From contig JAOAPG010000335.1 of the NCBI GenBank assembly GCA_025462785.1, positions 1 to 8,670 on the forward strand: a stretch of DNA of 8,670 nt, in the 5' to 3' direction. Below, piece by piece: positions 1 through 5,767 of this stretch. How positions within the stretch are numbered: the stretch's first letter is position 1; every line of letters begins with the position of its first letter. This DNA is from Acidobacteriaceae bacterium. GTDB lineage: Bacteria > Acidobacteriota > Terriglobia > Terriglobales > Acidobacteriaceae. Made by a program: the position numbers and the translations under genes. Below the pieces are notes generated by a model that did not search any database, had not been told where the DNA came from, and saw only the letters and a program-made list of their open reading frames with translations.

Positions 1-894
1 GACATTGTTCCATCAGACTTCACGAATGAGGTCGGATCGATAGTTGACCGTCGTTTCGTCAAACGATGCATGGAGGGTGCAGGTGTGGTAATACACGCTG
101 CTACCCTACACAAACCGCACATTGTTACTCACAGCCGCCAGAGCTTTGTTGACAACAACATCACGGGCACACTTAATCTCTTGGAAGAGGCTGTTCTTGC
201 CGGTGTTAGCGCGTTTGTCTTTACGAGCACGACCAGCGCGTTCGGCAGCGCTCTTACGCCGCCGCCTGGAAGCCCTGCGGCGTGGGTGACCGAGGGTGTC
301 ACGCCGGTTCCCCGAAACATTTATGGCGTAACCAAAACGGCGGCAGAGAACTTATGCGAGCTATTCCATCGGAAGTTTCAGCTCCCGTGCCTCATCCTGA
401 GAACCTCACGCTTCTTTCCCGAAAAGGATGACCATAAGGAGACTCGCCAGGCCTACGACGATAGCAATGTGAAGGTGAACGAGTTTCTCTACCGACGCGT
501 GGATATCGAAGACGTAGTGAGCGCTCATCTGCTCGCTATTGAGAAGGCTCCCTTAATCGGCTTTGGCCGTTATATTGTCAGCGCGACTACGCCGTTCACG
601 CCGGACGATCTGCTCGAGTTGCGTGCCAACGCACCTCAAGTGCTGAAGCGAAGGGTCCCGGACTATGAGATTGAGTACGCGCGCCGCGGCTGGAAGATGT
701 TTCCTGGCATCGACCGGGTTTACGTCAACGAACGCGCCAGGAATGATCTCGGTTGGCAGCCCCGATACGACTTTCAGTACGTTCTCGATAGGTTGAAAGC
801 TGATGCTGACCCGGGCAGCCAACTCGCTCAGATGGTCGGATCGAAGGGTTATCACTCCAGCAAGTTTGCGGAAGGACCATATCCTGCGGATTGA
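1..894 (+). CDS. NAD-dependent epimerase/dehydratase (extended SDR), 5' end cut off
   Basis: The frame is open from base 1, so the N-terminus, including the glycine-rich NAD-binding loop, lies outside the window; 297 residues are visible. The first ATG at 70 is internal, because the residues before it (ending RRFVKRCMEG) already belong to the Rossmann fold. Visible family marks are VVIHAATLHKPH, the strand FVFTSTTSAFG with the catalytic-type Ser/Thr, and the YGVTK motif (Tyr codon at 322-324) giving the YxxxK pair of short-chain dehydrogenases. Further along are LRTSRFFPE, the C-terminal RRVDIEDVVSAHLLA and DLGWQPRYDF, typical of UDP-sugar epimerase-like proteins. Such enzymes act in the cytoplasm on nucleotide sugars or related substrates; the substrate here cannot be told. 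The gene converges on glnA with only 50 bp between stop codons and no clear terminator hairpin. Family assignment is firm, exact reaction unknown. Confidence 0.9.
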   Translation, partial: DIVPSDFTNEVGSIVDRRFVKRCMEGAGVVIHAATLHKPHIVTHSRQSFVDNNITGTLNLLEEAVLAGVSAFVFTSTTSAFGSALTPPPGSPAAWVTEGVTPVPRNIYGVTKTAAENLCELFHRKFQLPCLILRTSRFFPEKDDHKETRQAYDDSNVKVNEFLYRRVDIEDVVSAHLLAIEKAPLIGFGRYIVSATTPFTPDDLLELRANAPQVLKRRVPDYEIEYARRGWKMFPGIDRVYVNERARNDLGWQPRYDFQYVLDRLKADADPGSQLAQMVGSKGYHSSKFAEGPYPAD

Positions 895-944
895 CGGTTG
901 CAATCCTGCTCTTTATGTCGGTATGTGTGCGAGTTCTCGGAGAC

Positions 945-2354
945 CTAGATGTCGTAGTACAAGGCGAACTCGAAAGGATGTGGCCTGAGCCGGATCGCAT
1001 CCACTTCGGTTCGTTTGTAATCAATGTAGGCGCTTAGCAGCTCTTCGGTGAACACGTCGCCTTGGAGGAGGAAGAGATGATCTTTCTCCAACGCATCAAG
1101 CGCGTCTTCCAGTGAAGGAGGCATGGAGGAAACTTTCGCCAGCTCCTCCGGAGTCAGGTCGTAAACGTCTTTGTCCATGGGACGACCGGGATCGATTTTG
1201 TTTTGTATACCGTCGAGCCCGGCCATCATCATGGCCGCAAACGCCAGGTACGGGTTGCAGCTCGGATCGGGCGGGCGGAATTCCACCCTTTTTGCTTTCG
1301 GAGCCGCTGAGTACATCGGGATGCGGCAGGCCGCCGAACGATTGCGGCGGGAATATGCCAGGTTTACGGGAGCGTCAAGTCCCGGGATCAAACGCTTATA
1401 GGAATTCGTGGTTGGGGCGATGATTGCGGCCAGCGCAGGACCGTGCTTAATCAAGCCACCGATATACCAGAGGGCCATGGGCGAAATTCCCGCGTAACCG
1501 TCTCCGGCGAATAAGGGCTGACCCTCTTTCCAAAGCGACTGGTGAGTATGCATGCCGCTTCCGTTGTCCTGGAAAATGGGTTTGGGCATGAACGTCACCG
1601 TCTTGCCATACTGGTTGGCAACGTTCTTCACGATGTATTTGAAAAGCATTACGTGGTCGGCGGATCGCGCCAGTGAATCGTACTTCAGATCAATCTCGGT
1701 CTGGCCACCGGTCGCGACTTCGTGATGATGACACTCAACTTGAAGTCCGCACTCCTGCATGGTCATCACCATCTCGGTGCGCAGGTCCTGATAGTGATCG
1801 GTCGGAGGGACGGGAAAGTAGCCTTCCTTAAATCGCGGACGATACCCGAGGTTACTTTCCTCACGGCCGGAATTCCAGCGTCCCTCTTCGGCGTCAATAA
1901 AGTAAAACCCGTGCTGCTCGCGCTGATCGAAGCGAACATTGTCGAAGATGAAAAATTCGGCCGCGGCGCCGAAGTAGGCAGTGTCTGCCAAGGTTGTTGA
2001 CGCCAAATAGAGTTCGGCTTTCTTTGCAATGTAGCGCGGATCGCGATCATAGCGCTGCTTGGTTACTGGATCAACGACGTCGCACAACATGACCAGCGTT
2101 GGTACTTCGGTGAACGGATCAAGCAGGTAAGTAGTCGGATCGGGGATGAGCAGCATATCGCTCTCGTGGATCGCGGACCATCCGCGGATCGAAGAGCCAT
2201 CCATACCGAAGCCTTCGTGGAAAGATTCTTCCGATAATTGGCCAATCGGATAAGAAATGTGGTGTTGTAGACCCGGCAAATCGGTGAAACGCAGGTCCAG
2301 CATTTTGATTTCATGCTGCTTCACGAATTCAAGGACAGTCTTCGCATCGGCCAC
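945..2354 (-). CDS. glnA: Glutamine synthetase, type I
   Basis: Makes glutamine from glutamate, ammonia and ATP in the cytoplasm, normally as a dodecamer. The frame can be read back to a GTG at 2378, but the GTG at 2354 is preferred. It has an AGGAG ribosome site 5 nt upstream, gives 469 residues (the usual length), and places the adenylylation tyrosine at residue 398, the same as in E. coli with Met counted. Visible motifs in order: the beta-grasp segment LDLRFTDLPGLQHH, DGSSIRGW, the metal-binding EFFIFD, HHHEVATGGQTEIDL, NGSGMHTHQSLW, NSYKRLIPGLDAP with SRRNRSAACRIP, VEFRPPDPSCNPYLA, and the adenylylation loop DKDVYDLTPEE. This is therefore a GSI-beta enzyme likely switched off by GlnE-type adenylylation (inference from the family). 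It is divergent from a LysR-type regulator gene with several dyads between. No sigma-54 -24/-12 promoter was found by eye. Confidence 0.97.
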   Translation of the reverse strand: MADAKTVLEFVKQHEIKMLDLRFTDLPGLQHHISYPIGQLSEESFHEGFGMDGSSIRGWSAIHESDMLLIPDPTTYLLDPFTEVPTLVMLCDVVDPVTKQRYDRDPRYIAKKAELYLASTTLADTAYFGAAAEFFIFDNVRFDQREQHGFYFIDAEEGRWNSGREESNLGYRPRFKEGYFPVPPTDHYQDLRTEMVMTMQECGLQVECHHHEVATGGQTEIDLKYDSLARSADHVMLFKYIVKNVANQYGKTVTFMPKPIFQDNGSGMHTHQSLWKEGQPLFAGDGYAGISPMALWYIGGLIKHGPALAAIIAPTTNSYKRLIPGLDAPVNLAYSRRNRSAACRIPMYSAAPKAKRVEFRPPDPSCNPYLAFAAMMMAGLDGIQNKIDPGRPMDKDVYDLTPEELAKVSSMPPSLEDALDALEKDHLFLLQGDVFTEELLSAYIDYKRTEVDAIRLRPHPFEFALYYDI

Positions 2355-2359
2355 GATGG

Positions 2360-2364
2360 CTCCT
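2360..2364 (-). promoter_or_regulatory. Ribosome binding site deciding the glnA start
   Basis: On the minus strand AGGAG lies 5 nt before the GTG at 2354. The alternative upstream GTG at 2378 would add eight residues (MKCPKGAI) unlike any glutamine synthetase N-terminus, and this Shine-Dalgarno would then lie inside the gene. Confidence 0.75.
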
Positions 2365-2409
2365 TTGGGGCATTTCACTCGCCTGTAAAACTTGGAGTGG
2401 AGTGCTGAC

Positions 2410-2418
2410 TGCTACAAT
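2410..2418 (+). promoter_or_regulatory. Possible extended -10 promoter element, plus strand
   Basis: The bases TGCTACAAT match the extended -10 form TGnTATAAT at all positions but one. A weak -35-like TTGGAG sits at 2392-2397, only 15 bp away. Transcription from here would give lysR a leader of about 190 nt and would start just before the dyad at 2422-2446. It is a motif match only. Confidence 0.3.
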
Positions 2419-2421
2419 CTT

Positions 2422-2446
2422 CTTAGCTATTCCGGGAATCCCTAAG
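2422..2446. promoter_or_regulatory. 25-bp dyad in the glnA-lysR intergenic region
   Basis: Ten of twelve base pairs are symmetric about G2434. The outer arms are CTTAG (2422-2426) and CTAAG (2442-2446), and the core ATTCC-G-GGAAT (2429-2439) is a perfect palindrome. It lies about 70-90 bp upstream of the glnA start and 170 bp upstream of lysR. The single-base centre makes it a poor RNA hairpin and a better protein-binding site. The binding protein is unknown; the divergent LysR protein is one candidate. Confidence 0.5.
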
Positions 2447-2493
2447 TGTATGGGAGCGGAGTAAGTTGCGGCATTGATTGTTTTTATGAGGCC

Positions 2494-2508
2494 ATAAGGA
2501 GGGCTTAT
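2494..2508. promoter_or_regulatory. Putative LysR-type regulator binding box
   Basis: ATAAG-N5-CTTAT is a perfect 5-bp inverted repeat. It contains the T-N11-A spacing (T2495, A2507) that is the general signature of LysR-type operators. It lies between divergent glnA and lysR, the usual place for a LysR autoregulatory site. That the adjacent LysR protein binds it is inference. Confidence 0.5.
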
Positions 2509-2538
2509 TCTTTTTTAATGCAAAACCGGCGATAACCA

Positions 2539-2581
2539 CTTAGCATTGTTTCTGTATTCGACAGGCTATTCTGATGCTAAG
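2539..2581. promoter_or_regulatory. Spaced inverted repeat upstream of lysR
   Basis: CTTAGCAT (2539-2546) and ATGCTAAG (2574-2581) are perfect 8-bp inverted copies. Their centres are 35 bp apart, a little over three helical turns. The right arm is followed by a second ATGCT at 2584-2588, exactly 10 bp after the first. The arms begin with the same CTTAG/CTAAG as the dyad at 2422-2446. The pair sits 36-78 bp before the lysR ATG, so it could be an operator overlapping that promoter. Confidence 0.4.
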
Positions 2582-2606
2582 GTATGCTGCCGTAGCCGCT
2601 TAACAA
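2577..2606 (+). repeat. Copy 1 of an element shared with the cysK upstream region
   Basis: The blocks CTAAG, TATGCTG, AGC and GCTTAA occur here in the same order and almost the same spacing as at 5460-5488. About 24 of 29 aligned positions are identical, with one 1-base gap. The TATGCT inside it (2583-2588) could serve as a -10 box, with the lysR ATG 28 nt downstream, but no good -35 is seen. Confidence 0.45.
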
Positions 2607-2616
2607 CTGCCATCCT

Positions 2617-3522
2617 ATGGACTATGACCAGCTAGAAACTTTCCTGGAAGTTGCCCGTTTGTCCAGCTTCTCCCGTGCCGCGGAGAAACGATTTCGTACG
2701 CAGCCAGCAATTTCATCCCAGATTCGTTCGCTGGAAGAAGAAATTGGAGCTAAACTGCTGGACCGCTCGGGAGGGAAAGTCTCGATCACCGCGTCTGGAA
2801 AACTGTTTCAAAAGTACGCCGAGGAAACACTGGATGCCCGTAGAGCGGTGTTGCTGGCCATCGCGGAAACCGAGCGAGTGCCGCGCGGGGAAATTATTGT
2901 GGGAGCCAACGAGGGCACCTGCCTTCACATTCTTCCCGAAGTGTTTGCCGAGTTTAAGAAGCAGTACCCGGATGTCGCGGTAAATATCAAGCGGTCCGAC
3001 TATGCCAAGATTTTGGAATCCGTGATCGACAATTCGGTGGACTTTGGCGTCATTTCCCTTCCGGTCACAGACACTCGATTGACCGTAGTAACGATTCATC
3101 GTGACGAACTGATCGCCATCTCGCCTCCTCAGCATCCATTGGCGAAGATGAAGTCGGCAACGTTAGCTGATGTGGCGAAATTTCCGCTGGTGATGCCGAA
3201 AGCCGGCCACACTCGCGATGGTCTGGACGAGTTGTTCCATGACCGTAAGTTGAAGCCCCGCTATGCGATGGAATTGGACTCGAGCGAATTGCTAAAGCGA
3301 TTTGTGGCGGCCGATGTCGGAGTTGGATTTATTTCCCGGTCGAATGTGCAAGAAGATGTGCGTGCTAATGTTCTCGCGGCAATTCCACTTTCTGATGCTC
3401 AAATCCGGCGAGACCTGGCTTTGGTTTTCCGGAAAGACAAAGCTCTGAGCCGCGCCGCGTTGGCTTTTATTGATATTGCGGTAAAGATCAAAGCGGCCGA
3501 CGCTGCCGCCGGTAGGCGCTAG
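2617..3522 (+). CDS. LysR-family transcriptional regulator
   Basis: The 301-residue length is usual for the family. Residues 1-60 form the winged helix-turn-helix: QLETFLEVARLSSFSRAAE, then the recognition segment with RTQPAISSQIRSLEEEIG and the wing residues LLDRSGG. A linker helix covers about 60-90. From about 92 (GEIIVGANEG) to 290 lies the periplasmic-binding-protein-like effector domain, with DFGVISLP, HPLAK and ADVGVGFIS typical of the family. The ATG at 2617 gives the expected start a few residues before the helix-turn-helix, although no clear Shine-Dalgarno precedes it. It is transcribed divergently from glnA and has LysR-box-like dyads upstream, so self-regulation is likely. The effector and targets cannot be read from sequence; control of glnA or of sulfur genes is only a guess. 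Confidence 0.93.
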   Translation: MDYDQLETFLEVARLSSFSRAAEKRFRTQPAISSQIRSLEEEIGAKLLDRSGGKVSITASGKLFQKYAEETLDARRAVLLAIAETERVPRGEIIVGANEGTCLHILPEVFAEFKKQYPDVAVNIKRSDYAKILESVIDNSVDFGVISLPVTDTRLTVVTIHRDELIAISPPQHPLAKMKSATLADVAKFPLVMPKAGHTRDGLDELFHDRKLKPRYAMELDSSELLKRFVAADVGVGFISRSNVQEDVRANVLAAIPLSDAQIRRDLALVFRKDKALSRAALAFIDIAVKIKAADAAAGRR

Positions 3523-3602
3523 GCTCCCCGACTAACTTCACGTGCAAATGATAGATTGATTCATAAGGGGTGACTACCTTCAAATCGGGAGACGAAGCAT
3601 TT

Positions 3603-3950
3603 ATGGGAGCGAGCTGGCGAAAATACGCAGGCTACCTTGTCTTAGGCATAGGCTTCAGCTTTTCAGTGGCATTAGGAGCAGATAAACCTCACACATTTAC
3701 TGGCGAAGTAAGTGATGCCATGTGCGGCGCCCATCACATGATGGAAGGCAGCAAGACGGAGTGCACTCATGCCTGCGTCGGCAAAGGATCTAAATATGCG
3801 TTCGTGGTGGGCGAGAAAGTCTATACACTCGACACGACGGACAAGAAAGTTCTGGATGACCTGTATAAACTTGCTGGCGAAAAAGCGACTATAAGCGGCA
3901 CGGCAGATGATGACACAATCAAGGTGAGTTCCGTCTGGCCAAGCAAGTAG
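3603..3950 (+). CDS. Small secreted cysteine-containing protein of unknown function
   Basis: A 115-residue protein if the ATG at 3603 is used, with GGGAG upstream at about 3588. A GTG at 3570 would add 11 residues before the signal peptide and seems less likely. Residues 6-26 (RKYAGYLVLGIGFSFSVALGA) form an export signal, so the mature protein is probably periplasmic and starts near Asp27. The mature part has TGEVSDAMCGAHHMM with Cys41, His44 and His45, then Cys54, His56 and Cys58 (C-x12-C-x3-C), followed by KYAFVVGEKVYTLD and a short beta-rich C-terminus ending near TIKVSSV. The grouped Cys and His suggest metal binding or a disulfide. It resembles small secreted MCG-motif proteins seen in acidobacteria, recalled rather than searched. 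It lies 80 nt after lysR and may be co-transcribed; a terminator follows. Confidence 0.8.
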   Translation: MGASWRKYAGYLVLGIGFSFSVALGADKPHTFTGEVSDAMCGAHHMMEGSKTECTHACVGKGSKYAFVVGEKVYTLDTTDKKVLDDLYKLAGEKATISGTADDDTIKVSSVWPSK

Positions 3951-3962
3951 AGTTTCAGCAAA

Positions 3963-3984
3963 AAGGCCGCTGGAAAGCGGCCTT
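3963..3984. terminator. Bidirectional intrinsic terminator
   Basis: A perfect 8-bp stem, AAGGCCGC and GCGGCCTT, encloses a 6-base loop between two convergent genes. On the minus strand the stem is followed by a run of five T (complement of the A run at 3960-3964). On the plus strand a looser T-rich stretch follows. It serves the small secreted protein gene and the minus-strand gene at 4012-5028. Confidence 0.85.
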
Positions 3985-4011
3985 AGTCTTCTGCTTTATT
4001 CCCGTTGAGTT

Positions 4012-5028
4012 CTACTGAAACGAAATTACTCCGAATCTTCCAGCCAGGTTGTTGCTGGGACCCGCGGTGAAGAATAGCTGGTTCTTGCGGCCATTGATCG
4101 CCGTGCCTCCGCCGAATTTGATGCCCCAAAGTTGATCGATGTGGATTAACTTACCGCTCGTGTCCTTCACCGTACCTACAAACTGTCCAGTTAAGGCATT
4201 GAAGGCATTTATGGTACCGACGTTTGTATTGTTGGAAATCAGCAGGGTGTTGCTAAGCGGCCCAAAATTCCTCGGCGCTATAGCAACTCCCCAAGGCTGG
4301 TTTAGTGGCCTGCCCTTTATGAGCTGCTTTAGGAGCGTCCCATCTTCACTGAAGATGTCAACAAACCCACCCGCCGCACCGGAGGAGGCGGCAAACGTGA
4401 CATAAACCTGACCGTTGATATCCTGAATACCAAACGGCGCAAAACCCGAGGGCAACGTAATATCGGTAAACGAAGTTACAAGCTTAAACTTGCCGTCGTA
4501 AACATCAACCTTGTTCTTGGCATTATCCGCAGCGAACAAAAAGTTTCCGGTCGGCTTACTGCTGATCGCCAATCCTGTGTAAGAAGAGCCTGGATTATTC
4601 ACCGCAATAATGGAGTTGTTCGGATCCGCCTGCGGCGCCCAGCCGCTGATGGTTCCATCCAGTGTTGCGAACAGGAAAATCGACGCCCAGCCTTTTACCT
4701 GGAACTCTGGTGAACCGTTAAAAACAATGCCCGTAGGCGAACCCGTACCTGCGCCGGTTGCTGAAGGTATTTCCACCTCCAGGCTCTGTTTAACTCCGGC
4801 GGCAGTGTAGAGTGTGGACCAACCGCTTGCTTCATCGCTGATCCAGAAAGGTCCAGTAGGTGGATAAACAAGTCCCCAGGCATTTACCAGAAGAGGATCG
4901 ATATGTCTTGCCATTCCTACCTGGTTCGAAACCAAATTTGTGAGTTGATATTGCGCCATGGCCACGCTGGAAGCAAACATTAGTAGCAGCGCGAAACAAG
5001 CAGTGACAACGAAAAGCCGCCATCTCAT
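4012..5028 (-). CDS. Secreted TIGR03118-type beta-propeller-like protein
   Basis: Encodes 338 residues. The start is fixed by AGGAG at 5036-5040, 7 nt before the ATG at 5028. Residues 1-25 are a classical signal peptide (MRWRLF then a hydrophobic stretch ending SSVAMA), with cleavage probably before Gln26. The mature protein opens with YQLTNLVSNQVGMARHIDP and LLVNAWGLVYPPTGPFWISD, the start I recognise for the TIGR03118 family. Repeated segments such as GLAISSKPTGNFLFAAD, APFGIQDINGQVYVTFA and QPWGVAIAPRNFG look like blades of an NHL/YVTN-type propeller. The C-terminus (FGVISFQ) carries no PEP-CTERM sorting signal or membrane anchor, so a soluble exported protein is expected. The function of the family is not known to me. 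It forms a convergent pair with the small secreted protein, sharing a terminator. The upstream 5029-5301 region holds only the hairpin and weak promoter listed here. Confidence 0.87.
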   Translation of the reverse strand: MRWRLFVVTACFALLLMFASSVAMAQYQLTNLVSNQVGMARHIDPLLVNAWGLVYPPTGPFWISDEASGWSTLYTAAGVKQSLEVEIPSATGAGTGSPTGIVFNGSPEFQVKGWASIFLFATLDGTISGWAPQADPNNSIIAVNNPGSSYTGLAISSKPTGNFLFAADNAKNKVDVYDGKFKLVTSFTDITLPSGFAPFGIQDINGQVYVTFAASSGAAGGFVDIFSEDGTLLKQLIKGRPLNQPWGVAIAPRNFGPLSNTLLISNNTNVGTINAFNALTGQFVGTVKDTSGKLIHIDQLWGIKFGGGTAINGRKNQLFFTAGPSNNLAGRFGVISFQ

Positions 5029-5081
5029 GAAAATTCTCCTTGACTCTAAAGGTGCTAAGTCTGTGGGAGGGTGAGTCCACT

Positions 5082-5099
5082 ACCTGCTTCTACGCAGGT
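5082..5099 (-). other. Hairpin in the leader of the TIGR03118-type gene
   Basis: ACCTGC and GCAGGT form a perfect 6-bp stem around a 6-base loop (GTAGAA on the minus strand), 54 nt before the start codon. No T run follows in the minus direction. It does not match any riboswitch class I can recognise by eye. It may be a leader structure or chance. Confidence 0.35.
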
Positions 5100-5134
5100 C
5101 GAACAACATTCCTCAAACCTGTTAGCTTTCAAAT

Positions 5135-5164
5135 CGTAAAGTGAAAGCGCTCCGAGGATGTCAA
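5135..5164 (-). promoter_or_regulatory. Possible sigma-70 promoter for the TIGR03118-type gene
   Basis: A perfect minus-strand TTGACA lies at 5159-5164. A poor -10 candidate, TTTACG (5135-5140), sits 18 bp away, and TACGAT (5133-5138) would need a 20-bp spacer. Only the -35 is convincing. Confidence 0.3.
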
Positions 5165-5301
5165 CGTGATGTCACCAATTTGTAGAAATTTAGAATGGAT
5201 TGTTACGACATATTTTTGCCATGAAGGAATTGCCCGAGAGCGTGGTTCAACGCAGAATTGAAATCTTTGTGGGTTATAGACTTTTAAGTAAAGTTGAAAA
5301 G

Positions 5302-5376
5302 TGGAGCGGGAGACGGGGATCGAACCCGTGACATCCAGCTTGGGAAGCTGGCGTTCTACCGCTGAACTACTCCCGC
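5302..5376 (-). tRNA. tRNA-Gly (anticodon CCC)
   Basis: The minus strand folds into a full cloverleaf of 72 nt plus an encoded CCA (75 in all). The acceptor stem GCGGGAG pairs with CTCCCGC. The D arm is GTTC/GAAC. The anticodon stem CCAGC/GCTGG encloses the loop TTCCCAA, giving anticodon CCC. The T arm is ACGGG-TTCGATC-CCCGT and the discriminator base is T. It reads GGG glycine codons. The 3' CCA is encoded at 5302-5304. It stands alone, upstream of and on the same strand as the TIGR03118-type gene; only a weak AT-rich hairpin (ACTTTT/AAAAGT) follows it. Confidence 0.97.
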
Positions 5377-5459
5377 TCGCGGTATGCCAAGTACATGATT
5401 ATACATAAGTTCCAGAGTAAATCGAATCCAGCTGCCGTACTGCCCTCCATTGAGTGACG

Positions 5460-5488
5460 CTAAGCTATGCTGTCCAGCAGCTTAAGAA
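5460..5488 (+). repeat. Copy 2 of the shared element, upstream of cysK
   Basis: Carries CTAAG, TATGCTG, AGC and GCTTAA in the order seen at 2577-2606 before lysR. This copy is also a dyad of its own: TAAGCT (5461-5466) and AGCTTA (5479-5484) are inverted copies, as are GCTG (5469-5472) and CAGC (5475-5478), with two unpaired bases on the left side only. It lies about 280 nt before the cysK start. It could be a promoter (TATGCT as -10), an operator or a dispersed repeat. Confidence 0.45.
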
Positions 5489-5755
5489 GTAAGGACAAGA
5501 ATCGCGGACCGATGAGTCAAGATCCTCAGCGCGGCTAAAATGCAGTCGAAACAACAAGGGCAGTCCTGCATTCACTGTGGGGGTCTGGCTCGTCCTTTCG
5601 CGGTTTGAAAACAAAGGCCGCAATAGCGGGTAGCTTGTTGATGATTTCCGAGTCGGCGAAACAGCCCAGCTGGAATTTCGTTCGAAGACGTGTCGAAAAG
5701 CGTTATCTTGTACAGACCTGAATTGCTGAAAATAAAGTGCATTGCTACTGCACCC

Positions 5756-5761
5756 GAGGAG
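5756..5761 (+). promoter_or_regulatory. Ribosome binding site deciding the cysK start
   Basis: GAGGAG lies 6 nt before the GTG at 5768, an ideal distance. The ATG-type start codon further up at 5690 lacks such a site. Confidence 0.8.
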
Positions 5762-5767
5762 CGCTCA

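Larger units (their letters stand above)
5377..5767. other. Intergenic region between tRNA-Gly and cysK
   Basis: There is no convincing protein gene in these 391 bases. The region holds the shared element at 5460-5488, a 22-codon reading frame at 5540-5608 without a ribosome site, and the cysK ribosome site at its end. The cysK frame stays open back to 5690, but those 26 extra residues (beginning MSKSVILYRPELLK) do not look like a cysteine synthase N-terminus. The rest shows nothing I recognise. Confidence 0.6.

Noticed and set aside
1722..2000. Plus-strand frames inside glnA
   Set aside because: They are antisense to highly conserved glutamine synthetase sequence and show no family motifs.
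2355..2378. Upstream GTG start for glnA at 2378
   Set aside because: It would make the enzyme eight residues too long and shift the adenylylation tyrosine from the canonical position; the AGGAG before 2354 favours the shorter form.
3570..3602. GTG start for the small secreted protein
   Set aside because: It would put 11 mostly polar and acidic residues ahead of the signal peptide; the ATG at 3603 gives a standard signal peptide.
5082..5099. Riboswitch in the leader of the TIGR03118-type gene
   Set aside because: There is only one short hairpin; no conserved core of any riboswitch class I know could be matched.
5281..5301. Intrinsic terminator after tRNA-Gly
   Set aside because: The ACTTTT/AAAAGT stem is AT-only apart from one pair, with a long loop, too weak to call.
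5690..5767. Upstream start for cysK at 5690
   Set aside because: It adds 26 residues not seen in the family and has no ribosome site, whereas GAGGAG lies 6 nt before the GTG at 5768.
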